Of a DNA stretch of 64,000 nucleotides, positions 46,595 to 53,926 are shown piece by piece. The notes beneath the pieces are model-generated. The model was not told where the DNA came from. It saw only the letters and a program-made list of their open reading frames with translations, and did no database searches. Each line of letters begins with the position of its first letter. Positions within the stretch are counted from its first letter, which is position 1. The stretch is from contig CAMVGM010000003.1 in the NCBI GenBank assembly GCA_947167015.1, positions 1 to 64,000 of the forward strand. The letters run 5' to 3'. A program made the position numbers and the translations under genes. The DNA comes from an uncultured Bacteroidales bacterium (GTDB taxonomy: Bacteria > Bacteroidota > Bacteroidia > Bacteroidales > UBA932).

Positions 46595-47769
46595 ATCTTG
46601 GATCGTTTGATTTCGTCGCGTACGGCCGCCATCATCCCTTCCACCTGCCCCAGGGCGAGCATGCGGCCGTGGAAGCCGTAGCCCGGGTTGTAGCCGACGG
46701 CCTCGTCGCCCAGGATCGTCTTGCCGTGGTCCACGCGCATCGGCAGCTCGCGCCCTTCGCGCTCGAAGATGCGTACCAGCTCCACCAGGTTCACGCGCCC
46801 GGCGGTGTGCGGCGCCTCCACGAAGTCGCCGCCCGGCAGGAGATTGCAGGAGCGCAGGTGCACGAAATGCGTGCGCGGGGCGAACTCGCGCGCCATCGCC
46901 TCCACGTCGTTGTGCGCGCCCGCGGAGAGCGAGCCCGCGCAGAAAGTGAGCCCGTTGTGGAAATCGTCCACGGCCGAAAGGAGCCAGCGGATGTCGTCGG
47001 CGTCGCAGACGATGCGCGGCAGGCCGAAGACGGGCATCGGCGGGTCGTCGGGGTGGATGCACAGGCGGATGTCCCATTCCCGGCAGACGGGCAGGACCGC
47101 CTCGAGGAAGTAGCGCAGGTTCTCGCGCAGCTGCGCCTTGGAAACGCCGGCGTACGGCGCCATCAGGGCGCGGAACTTCTCCACGGGGGAGCCGTCCCCG
47201 CCCAGCGGGCCGTTGATGAAGCCCTGTGTCTTGGTGATGATGGTATCGACGATCTGCGAGCGGTCCGCGTCGGTGGCCACGCGGTCCAGCGCCTCCACCT
47301 TCTCCACGACCTCCGGGGGAAAATCGCGTTCCGCGCCTTCCCGGCCGAGGATCTTGATGTCGAACCAGGCGAAGCGGACGTAGTCGAAATACAGCGACAG
47401 CGAACCGTCGGGCATCGGGCGCTCCAGGTCGGTGCGCACCCAGTCGATCACGGGCATGAAATTGTAGCAGACGGTATGGATGCCGCAGCGGCCGAGATTC
47501 TCCAGGCTCCGGATGTACGTGTCGATCAGCGCGTCCCGCCGGGGGCCGGCGTACTTGATCTCCTCGCTGACGGGCAGGCTTTCAACGACCGACCAGCGCA
47601 GGCCGGCCGCCTCGATCCGCTCTTTCATCGCGCGAATGGCGGCTTCCGTCCACAGTTCGCCGGGGGAGAGCCGGTGCAAGGCCGTCACCACGCCTTCCAC
47701 GCCGATCTGGCGCATCATTTCCAGGGTGACTTTGTCGGAGGGGCCGAACCACCTCCAGGTTTTCTCCAT
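46591..47769 (-). CDS. uxuA: mannonate dehydratase
   Basis: A 392-residue cytosolic enzyme that converts D-mannonate to 2-keto-3-deoxygluconate in hexuronate catabolism. It begins MEKTWRWFGPSDKVTL, very close to E. coli UxuA (MEQTWRWYGP). CIHPDDPPMPVFGLPR, FCAGSLSAG and the metal/substrate residues in RVDHGKT are characteristic. Upstream in-frame ATGs exist, but one lies inside the -7 promoter box, so 47769 is preferred. It is the first gene of a two-gene operon. UxaC, for the preceding isomerisation, is not in the window. Confidence 0.95.
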   Translation of the reverse strand: MEKTWRWFGPSDKVTLEMMRQIGVEGVVTALHRLSPGELWTEAAIRAMKERIEAAGLRWSVVESLPVSEEIKYAGPRRDALIDTYIRSLENLGRCGIHTVCYNFMPVIDWVRTDLERPMPDGSLSLYFDYVRFAWFDIKILGREGAERDFPPEVVEKVEALDRVATDADRSQIVDTIITKTQGFINGPLGGDGSPVEKFRALMAPYAGVSKAQLRENLRYFLEAVLPVCREWDIRLCIHPDDPPMPVFGLPRIVCDADDIRWLLSAVDDFHNGLTFCAGSLSAGAHNDVEAMAREFAPRTHFVHLRSCNLLPGGDFVEAPHTAGRVNLVELVRIFEREGRELPMRVDHGKTILGDEAVGYNPGYGFHGRMLALGQVEGMMAAVRDEIKRSKI

Positions 47770-47793
47770 CATCGTCGGGTTCGGATTATAAAG

Positions 47794-47820
47794 CAAAGTT
47801 AAGAAAAAACGCTATCTTTG
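47794..47820. promoter_or_regulatory. divergent -7 boxes for uxuA (minus) and the YeiH gene (plus)
   Basis: TAACTTTG on the minus strand at 47794-47801 lies 24 bases before the uxuA ATG. TATCTTTG on the plus strand at 47813-47820 lies 31 bases before the exporter ATG. The 11-base gap means the two promoter regions overlap. Clear -33 elements were not found for either. Confidence 0.6.
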
Positions 47821-47851
47821 TTTGTCGTATAAGAACCAAAACCTGTAGAAA

Positions 47852-49207
47852 ATGGCAAATAACAACAATCTGTCCAAGCTTTGGAAGACCGAAGACTGGC
47901 TGGCCGTTTGGATCGGTTTCATCGTCATCCTGATCGGCATCGTGGCCGTCCTGACCAAGGCGTTCGATTTCTCGGCTCTTACGTTCAAGACCTGGACCTG
48001 GGGCGAGGCGCTCAACGACGCGCAGATGGCCAAGGTCGTCCCGCTCGGGCAGCAGTTCGCCGCCGGCGCCTTCTGGGGCAAGCTCCTGCGCACGGTCCTC
48101 GTGCTCGGCGTGCTCTTCACCGTCGGGGCCGCCCTGCTGGGCGAGAAAGTGAAGAAATTCATCCCCGCGTTCCTGGGCGTCTTCGTGCTGGCCGTGATCG
48201 TCCGCCTCATCAGCGCCGAGTTCACCCTCAACCGCTATCTCGAGTGGGCTTTCTGGGCCTTAATCGTGGGTATCCTGATTTCCAATACGATAGGCACGCC
48301 CAAGTGGCTCAAGCCAGCCGTCAAGACCGAGTTCTACATCAAGACGGGCCTGGTGATCATGGGTTTCTCCGTGCTCTTCTCCAACATCGCGAAGTTCGGC
48401 CTCTACGGCCTGGGCATCGCCTGGATCGTCACCCCGGTCGTCATCCTCTTCATGTGGTGGTTCGGCACCAAGGTGCTCAAGATGGACAACAAGCCGCTGG
48501 TGATCACGATGGCCTCCGCCACGAGCGTCTGCGGTACCTCCGCCGCCATCGCCACGGGCGCCGCCTCCAACTGCAAGAAGGACGACCTGACGATGACCAT
48601 CTCCATCTCCATTATCTTCACGGTGCTGATGATGGCCCTCGAGCCCGTCATCATCCGCTGGACGGGAATGTCTCCGATCATGGGCGGCGCGCTCATCGGC
48701 GGTACGGTGGACAGCACCGGCGCCGTGGCCGTGGCCGGTTCCGTGCTGGGCGGCGAGGCCGAGCAGGCCGCCGTGCTGGTCAAGATGATCCAGAACATCC
48801 TCATCGGCTTCATCGCCTTCTTCGTGGCCCTGTTCTTCGCCACCCGCGTGAACCGGAAGGAAGGCCAGAAAGTGGGCGCCGGCGAGATTTGGACCCGCTT
48901 CCCGAAATTCATCATCGGCTTCTTCATCGCGTCGCTCGTCGCGTCCTTCATCATCCAGCCGCTGGCCGGCGCGGACCAGGTGAAGGCCATCAACGGCGTG
49001 CTCGACCAGTATAAGAACTGGGCCTTCGTGCTGGCCTTCGTCAGCATCGGCCTGGACACCAACTTCAAGGACCTGGTGAAGCAGATGCAGGGCGGCAAGC
49101 CGCTCTGGCTCTATCTCGTCGGGCAGTTCTTCAACATCGCGCTGACCTTCTTCGCGGTGTGGCTGCTGCTCAGCGGCGTGCTCTTCCCTGTCCCGCACCT
49201 TTCCTAA
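47852..49207 (+). CDS. YeiH-family putative sulfate exporter (UPF0324)
   Basis: A 451-residue polytopic inner-membrane protein with about eleven hydrophobic segments. ATSVCGTSAAIATGAA and GGALIGGTVDSTGAVAVAGS are hallmarks of the YeiH/Cons_hypoth698 family. A proposed role in exporting sulfate or sulfonate-related anions comes mainly from family annotation and is not well proven. The next gene begins three bases after its stop and carries a membrane segment of a kind that I associate with small genes following such exporters. It diverges from uxuA. Confidence 0.85.
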   Translation: MANNNNLSKLWKTEDWLAVWIGFIVILIGIVAVLTKAFDFSALTFKTWTWGEALNDAQMAKVVPLGQQFAAGAFWGKLLRTVLVLGVLFTVGAALLGEKVKKFIPAFLGVFVLAVIVRLISAEFTLNRYLEWAFWALIVGILISNTIGTPKWLKPAVKTEFYIKTGLVIMGFSVLFSNIAKFGLYGLGIAWIVTPVVILFMWWFGTKVLKMDNKPLVITMASATSVCGTSAAIATGAASNCKKDDLTMTISISIIFTVLMMALEPVIIRWTGMSPIMGGALIGGTVDSTGAVAVAGSVLGGEAEQAAVLVKMIQNILIGFIAFFVALFFATRVNRKEGQKVGAGEIWTRFPKFIIGFFIASLVASFIIQPLAGADQVKAINGVLDQYKNWAFVLAFVSIGLDTNFKDLVKQMQGGKPLWLYLVGQFFNIALTFFAVWLLLSGVLFPVPHLS

Positions 49208-49210
49208 AGG

Positions 49211-50050
49211 ATGCCCAAATCCAGACGCGCGGCCCGGGTGGCCCTCCTCGTGGTGGGAGGGGCCATCCTGGCCGCGGCCGTCTATATCATGGTCCGCCGC
49301 ATCGGGCTGAACCCCGAGCTGGACTTCGGCGCCGGTGCCTACTACTATGCCGACATCCCGGAATTCGAAAAAAAACTGGACTGGGATACCTATCAGGCGC
49401 AGCTGCCCTTCTGGGTGTACGTGGTCCTGTTCCTGGCCTGGGGCGCGCTGATGTACTGGGTCTGGACAAGAATGGAAAAACACACAAAACCAAAGCATAT
49501 GGAAAAATTGAATCATCCTGCCATCCTGGTCGTTGACATGCTCAACGACTTCGTGACCGGCGCCATCGGCTGCGACCGCGCCCGCGCCATCGTCCCCGCC
49601 ACCGCCCGCCTGCTCGCTGCCGCGCGCGAGAAGGGCGTTCCTGTCATCTACTGCAACGACGCCCACCTGCCGGGCATCGACCGGGAGCTTCAGATCTGGG
49701 GCGACCACGCCATCGTGGGCACGCCCGGCGCCGAGGTGATCCCCGAACTGACTCCGCAGCCCTGCGACTTCGTGGTGCCCAAGCGCCGCTACAGCGGCTT
49801 CTTCCAGACCGACCTGGACATCCTCCTGAAGGAGCTGGGCGTCAAGACCGTGATCATCACCGGCCTGCACACGCACATGTGCTGCCGCCATACCTCCGCC
49901 GACGCCTACTGCCTCGGCTACGACGTGGTGGCCGCCAAGGAAGCGACCAATTCCTTCACCGAAGAAGACTATCTCGGCGGCCTGGCCTACCTGAAGACCT
50001 GCTACGGCGCCGACGCCTACAGCAACGACGAACTCATCGCCGCCTTCTAG
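49211..50050 (+). CDS. membrane-tethered cysteine hydrolase (isochorismatase-like), apparent fusion
   Basis: A 279-residue frame in two parts. Residues 1-88 carry two membrane helices (about 8-27 and 67-86) around a short loop containing LDFGAGAYYYADIP. Residues 97-279 form a cysteine hydrolase of the nicotinamidase/isochorismatase family with the catalytic triad Asp109, Lys191 and Cys224 or Cys225 (THMCCRH). An internal ATG at 49499 begins MEKLNHPAILVVD, exactly where a free hydrolase would start, and MEK is repeated nine residues earlier. It may be a true fusion, or one frame yielding a separate hydrolase by internal initiation. Substrate unknown. Confidence 0.8.
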   Translation: MPKSRRAARVALLVVGGAILAAAVYIMVRRIGLNPELDFGAGAYYYADIPEFEKKLDWDTYQAQLPFWVYVVLFLAWGALMYWVWTRMEKHTKPKHMEKLNHPAILVVDMLNDFVTGAIGCDRARAIVPATARLLAAAREKGVPVIYCNDAHLPGIDRELQIWGDHAIVGTPGAEVIPELTPQPCDFVVPKRRYSGFFQTDLDILLKELGVKTVIITGLHTHMCCRHTSADAYCLGYDVVAAKEATNSFTEEDYLGGLAYLKTCYGADAYSNDELIAAF

Positions 50051-50075
50051 AAAACTGCTGACGGCAAGCATAATC

Positions 50076-50106
50076 AACGGGGATCGCATCACGCGGTCCC
50101 CGTTTT
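50076..50106 (+). terminator. terminator hairpin, copy 1
   Basis: A 12-bp stem (50076-50087 with 50093-50104, one T-G pair) with a 5-base loop, followed by a short T-run. It ends the exporter-hydrolase operon. A copy identical at 28 of 29 positions occurs at 51350-51378. Confidence 0.85.
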
Positions 50107-50130
50107 ATGTATTGACAGGCCTTCCCGAGA

Positions 50131-50148
50131 TTATTTAAAGTTAAATAA
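50131..50148. repeat. AT-only inverted repeat upstream of the ATPase gene
   Basis: TTATTTAA (50131-50138) and TTAAATAA (50141-50148) form a perfect inverted repeat around AG. It lies seven bases upstream of the -33 box of the ATPase promoter, in the most AT-rich block of this neighbourhood, and may be an operator or an upstream promoter element. Confidence 0.5.
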
Positions 50149-50154
50149 TTATAA

Positions 50155-50186
50155 TTTGAATAATTGAAAATAAAATAATATCTTTG
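50155..50186 (+). promoter_or_regulatory. promoter of the AAA ATPase gene
   Basis: TTTG at 50155-50158, a 20-base spacer and TATCTTTG at 50179-50186: a full consensus match. The ATG at 50206 is 19 bases beyond the -7 box. Confidence 0.88.
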
Positions 50187-50205
50187 CGTTGATTAACAAA
50201 GGAAT

Positions 50206-51345
50206 ATGAAACCAAACAATCCTTTCATCATCACCAGCGAGTACCTCGGATCGGCCTATTTCTGCGACCGGGAGTTTGAAACGAAAGTCCTGACCGACAA
50301 TATCCTGAACGGCAGGAACACGGTCCTGGTCTCCGACCGCAGGATGGGCAAGTCCGGCCTGATCGCCCACGCTTTTGACCAGGCGGCCGTCCGGGAGACT
50401 TTCCGCACCTTCTCCGTGGACCTATACGCGACAACGTCCCTGTCCGAAATGGTGTTCCTGCTGGCCAAGGAAATCATCGGTCCCCTCAAAAGTCACGGAA
50501 AGAAGGCGCTGGAAGGGTTCTGGTCCGTCGTCAAGTCCCTGCGGCCCGGCTTCAAGCTGGATGCGGTTTCGGGACAGTTCGTCTTCGACCTGGCCCTGGG
50601 AGAGATCCGCCTCCCGCAGGAGTCCCTGAAGGAGATCTTCCAGTATCTGGAAGGCAGCGGGACGCCCTGCATCGTGGCGATGGATGAGTTCCAGCAGATA
50701 GCGGAATACCCCGAGGGCAACGTCATCGAACTGCTCCGGGGCTACGTGCAGAAGTGCAAGCACACCTGGTTCGTGTTTGCCGGGAGCAAGCGCCGTATGA
50801 TGGAGCCGTTGTTCAACAGCCCCTCCGAGCCGTTTTACATGAGCTGCTCCCCGCTTTACCTGGAAGCCATCCCGCAGGAAGCGTACCTCCGGTTCGCCTC
50901 CCGTCATTTCAATGAAGCCGGGAAACGAATCTCCCACGAGGCTTTCCGCCGCATCTATGGTTTGTTTGAAGGCCATACCTGGTATGTCCAGCGTATGTTG
51001 AATGAACTCTATGCCTGGACGCCGCCGGGAGAAGCCGCCACGGAAGATTTTGTCCAGCCCGTCCTGGACCACCTTCTCAAACTGGGGGCCCGCGCATTCC
51101 GGGAACAGTTGTCCACGATGGCGGAAAGTCAGAAACGGCTCTTGATCGCCGTGGCCAGGGAGGGAAAGGTCCCGGGTGTCACCTCGTACGCCTTCTGCAA
51201 AAAACACGCACTCAAAAGCCCCAGCACGGCACAAAGCGCGATGCGTTCGCTGTACGAAAAGGAACTTGTTACACGGGACGGGACGGTCTATTCCGTCACC
51301 AACCGGCTGTTTGGTCTTTGGTTGCGAAACGAATACGGAGAATAA
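50206..51345 (+). CDS. archaeal-type AAA ATPase of unknown function
   Basis: A 379-residue protein of the ATPase family common in archaea and Bacteroidetes. The P-loop region reads SDRRMGKSGLI (residues 43-53), Walker B is CIVAMDEFQQI, and FVFAGSKRRMM resembles the sensor strand. The C-terminal third looks like a winged helix (SPSTAQSAMRSLYEKELVTRD), typical of this group. These ATPases often stand alone next to mobile or variable DNA, and their role is unknown. The gene has its own strong promoter and is bracketed by two nearly identical hairpins, consistent with a mobile or independently inserted cassette. Confidence 0.85.
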   Translation: MKPNNPFIITSEYLGSAYFCDREFETKVLTDNILNGRNTVLVSDRRMGKSGLIAHAFDQAAVRETFRTFSVDLYATTSLSEMVFLLAKEIIGPLKSHGKKALEGFWSVVKSLRPGFKLDAVSGQFVFDLALGEIRLPQESLKEIFQYLEGSGTPCIVAMDEFQQIAEYPEGNVIELLRGYVQKCKHTWFVFAGSKRRMMEPLFNSPSEPFYMSCSPLYLEAIPQEAYLRFASRHFNEAGKRISHEAFRRIYGLFEGHTWYVQRMLNELYAWTPPGEAATEDFVQPVLDHLLKLGARAFREQLSTMAESQKRLLIAVAREGKVPGVTSYAFCKKHALKSPSTAQSAMRSLYEKELVTRDGTVYSVTNRLFGLWLRNEYGE

Positions 51346-51349
51346 GAAA

Positions 51350-51385
51350 AACGGGGATCGCATCGCGCGGTCCCCGTTCCGGTTT
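51350..51385 (+). terminator. terminator hairpin, copy 2
   Basis: The same 12-bp stem (51350-51361 with 51367-51378) as copy 1, differing by one base in the loop. The tail here is ttccggtttt instead of an immediate T-run, so it may be a weaker terminator. It starts four bases after the ATPase stop. Confidence 0.75.
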
Positions 51386-51400
51386 TAGTACAGTTTATCG

Positions 51401-52396
51401 TTATTCATCGAGGCCTTCGATGGTCTCGATGGTGCCGTCTTCGCGGTAGGTGAGCTCGCAGACCTTCAGGCTGCGCAGGCGGTTGATGCCCTTGGAGATG
51501 CCGCTGTCGTGGTGGAAGAGCCACCACTTGCCGTTATACTCCACGATGCTGTGGTGCGTGGTCCAGCCGAACACCGGGGTCAGGATGACGCCCTTGTAGG
51601 TGAAGGGGCCGTAGGGGTTGTCGCCGATGGCGTAGCAGAGTTTGTGCGTGTCGCCGGTGGAGTAGCTGAAGTAGTACTTGCCCTTGTACTTGTGCATCCA
51701 GCTGGCCTCGAAGAAGCGGCGCTCGTTGTCCTCGACCTTGATCGGGGTGCCGTCCTCGTCCAGGAGGACGACCGGCTTCGGATCCTCGCCGAACTGGAGC
51801 ATGTCCTTGGAGAGCTTCACCACGCGGGCCGGGATGGCGGGCTGGCCGTCGGCCGGGTAGGAGGTGCCGCAGTCCTTGGCGAGGTTGTCCTCGTAGCGCT
51901 GGAGCTGGCCGCCCCAGATGCCGCCGAAGTACATGTAGTACTCGTCGTCATCGTCGTGCAGGATGGCGTAGTCGATGGAATAGCTGCCGCGGATGGGGTC
52001 CGGCATCGCCTTGAACGGGCCGGTGGGGGAGTCGCTCACGGCGACGCCCGCCCGGAAGATGTCGGTCTTGTCCTTGGCCGGGAAGTACATGTAGTACTTG
52101 CCGTCGCGGCCCTTCACGACCTCGTTGTCCCACAGCTGGCGGCGCGCCCAGGGGATATCCTTGATATCCAGCGCCATGCCATTGTCCTTGATGGGCGAGG
52201 TCATCGGGTCGGGTCCTTCGAGGGAGAGGACGTGGTAGTCCTTCATGTCGTACTCGCTGCCGAAGTCGTCGTCCGGAGCGGCGGACTCCCAGTCGTGGGA
52301 AGGGTAGATGTAGAGCTTGCCGTCGAACACGTGCACGGACGGGTCGGCCATATAGTCCTCGGGGAAGAGGTAGCGTTTCTGAACTTTCTTTGCCAT
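51401..52396 (-). CDS. glycoside hydrolase family 43 protein, cytosolic
   Basis: A 331-residue five-bladed beta-propeller hydrolase, probably a beta-xylosidase or alpha-L-arabinofuranosidase. The general base is Asp18 in YMADPSVHVF, the modulator Asp142 in SYSIDYAIL and the proton donor Glu230 in RRFFEASWMHKY. There is no signal peptide, so it should cleave imported oligosaccharides in the cytosol. It begins four bases after the GPH transporter gene, which fits uptake followed by intracellular cleavage. The exact linkage cannot be read from sequence. Confidence 0.88.
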   Translation of the reverse strand: MAKKVQKRYLFPEDYMADPSVHVFDGKLYIYPSHDWESAAPDDDFGSEYDMKDYHVLSLEGPDPMTSPIKDNGMALDIKDIPWARRQLWDNEVVKGRDGKYYMYFPAKDKTDIFRAGVAVSDSPTGPFKAMPDPIRGSYSIDYAILHDDDDEYYMYFGGIWGGQLQRYEDNLAKDCGTSYPADGQPAIPARVVKLSKDMLQFGEDPKPVVLLDEDGTPIKVEDNERRFFEASWMHKYKGKYYFSYSTGDTHKLCYAIGDNPYGPFTYKGVILTPVFGWTTHHSIVEYNGKWWLFHHDSGISKGINRLRSLKVCELTYREDGTIETIEGLDE

Positions 52397-52400
52397 GGTG

Positions 52401-53834
52401 TTATTCTGCTAAGTGTCTTGCTTCGATTTCCTGGTTGATCTGGTCCATGCGCTCGTCGCTGAGCTCATACTTGCTGATGATGAAGATGGCGAGGAGCAGC
52501 AGCAGGGCGGGGATCACGCAGACCAGCCAGAGGATGCCCTGCTCGGCGAGCGGGGTCTGCTTCGCGGCGTCGGCATTGAAGCCCACCCAGGCAAGCACCA
52601 GGCCGGGAACCACGCCGCCGAGGGCCATGCCGGCCTTGAAGAAGATGCCGGTCAGGGCGTTGACGATGCCGGCGATGCGCTTGCCGGTGGTGTATTCGCC
52701 GTAGGAGATGACTTCCGGCACCAGGGCCCACATGTAGCCCGTGGCGGTGATGATGCCCGTGCTCTTGACGAACTGTGCGATGCAGAGCAGCACGAAGTTG
52801 CTCTTAGTGGCCGGGATGGACACGAAGGTGTACATCAGCGCCATGCCGAGGATCGCGACGCCGAGGAAGAGGTAGAACATGCCTTTCTTGCCGATCTTGC
52901 GCTTGATGGCGGGCACGAGCGGCATGAAGATGAACGCCGGGATGGTGCCGAGCCACATGAAGAGGGTGGTCAGCAGCGGGGTGGCGCCCACGTTATAGGT
53001 CATGAAGTAGGCGTCGGCGGCGTTGCCCACGCTCATCATCGCGAAGGCGGTGATGAAGAAGAAGGCCACGACGCGCAGCGGCTTGTTGCGCACGAATTCC
53101 ATCCACAGGTCGCTCACCTTCACGTTGGCGGACTCCTTCTGGTCCATCACGACCTTCTCCTTGCACTGGGAGAAGCAGAAGAACAGCAGCAGCAGGCCCG
53201 CCAGGGCGAAGATCGTCATCGTGATGAACCAGGCGGGAGCGGCCTCCGGGGTGTTGTACACGGCCGTCATCTTGCCGGTCTCGGGGTTGAGGACCTTCGG
53301 GGCAAAGATGGCGATGATCAGCGGCAGGGACTTCACGCACAGGGCGCCGAGATTGGCCATGAACATGCGCGTGGAGGTGAGGATGGTGATCTCGTTGGTG
53401 TCGCGGGTGAGCGAGGCGTTCAGGGCGCCGTACGGCACGTTCACGAGGGTGTAGCACATCGACATGCCGACGTAGGTGACGTAGGCGTAGAGCAGGGAGC
53501 CGCTGAAGCCGTTCCAAAAGCAGAGGATGGCGAGGCCCACGAGCGGAATGCCGCCCAGGATGAGCCAGGAGCGGTATTTGCCCCATTTGGGATTGCCCTT
53601 GTCCACGATGGTGCCGACCACGGGGTCCCAGAGGACGTCCACGAGGCGGACGATCAGGAACATCAGGGCCGCGGCGCCGGGCTTGAGCCCGAACACGTTG
53701 GTGTAGAAGAAGAGCAGCCAGATGCTGATGGTCTGGTAGATGAGGTTCTGCGCCATGTCGCCGGCGCCGAATCCGATGCGTTGTCTCCAGTTGAGTTTGT
53801 AGAAGCCTTTGGCTTCCGTTGCGGTGTTGGCCAT
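52401..53834 (-). CDS. GPH-family sugar:cation symporter
   Basis: A 477-residue inner-membrane transporter with about twelve helices. LVRLVDVLWDPVVGTIVDKGNPKWGKYRSW (helix 2 and the following loop) is the hallmark of the glycoside-pentoside-hexuronide family in the major facilitator superfamily. Likely cargo is a xylo- or glucurono-oligosaccharide, inferred from the GH115 and GH43 genes on either side. It has a -7 promoter box of its own and leads a two-gene unit with GH43. Confidence 0.9.
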   Translation of the reverse strand: MANTATEAKGFYKLNWRQRIGFGAGDMAQNLIYQTISIWLLFFYTNVFGLKPGAAALMFLIVRLVDVLWDPVVGTIVDKGNPKWGKYRSWLILGGIPLVGLAILCFWNGFSGSLLYAYVTYVGMSMCYTLVNVPYGALNASLTRDTNEITILTSTRMFMANLGALCVKSLPLIIAIFAPKVLNPETGKMTAVYNTPEAAPAWFITMTIFALAGLLLLFFCFSQCKEKVVMDQKESANVKVSDLWMEFVRNKPLRVVAFFFITAFAMMSVGNAADAYFMTYNVGATPLLTTLFMWLGTIPAFIFMPLVPAIKRKIGKKGMFYLFLGVAILGMALMYTFVSIPATKSNFVLLCIAQFVKSTGIITATGYMWALVPEVISYGEYTTGKRIAGIVNALTGIFFKAGMALGGVVPGLVLAWVGFNADAAKQTPLAEQGILWLVCVIPALLLLLAIFIISKYELSDERMDQINQEIEARHLAE

Positions 53835-53877
53835 AGGTTATGGGTTTTACGTTATTTCCTCAGATAACAAATATACG

Positions 53878-53919
53878 CGCAATCCCGGACAGAGTGTGCC
53901 GGGATTGCGTCAAAAAATG
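53878..53919 (-). promoter_or_regulatory. hairpin after GH115 overlapping the symporter promoter
   Basis: An 11-bp stem (53888-53898 with 53909-53919) lies just after the GH115 stop. Immediately beyond it on the minus strand is TATATTTG (53885-53878), a full -7 match 43 bases before the symporter ATG. The hairpin thus occupies the expected -33 region; the following sequence is only weakly T-rich. Confidence 0.6.
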
Positions 53920-53926
53920 GAAATAA

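Noticed and set aside
45779-47077. A longer open frame for the SDR oxidoreductase running into uxuA
   Set aside because: The added part is antiparallel-frame low-complexity Arg/Ala sequence; the ATGA overlap with uxuA and the SDR N-terminus fix the start at 46594.
50051-51400. Insertion sequence around the ATPase gene
   Set aside because: No transposase and no inverted terminal repeats beyond the hairpins were seen; the flanking hairpins are reported as an observation only.
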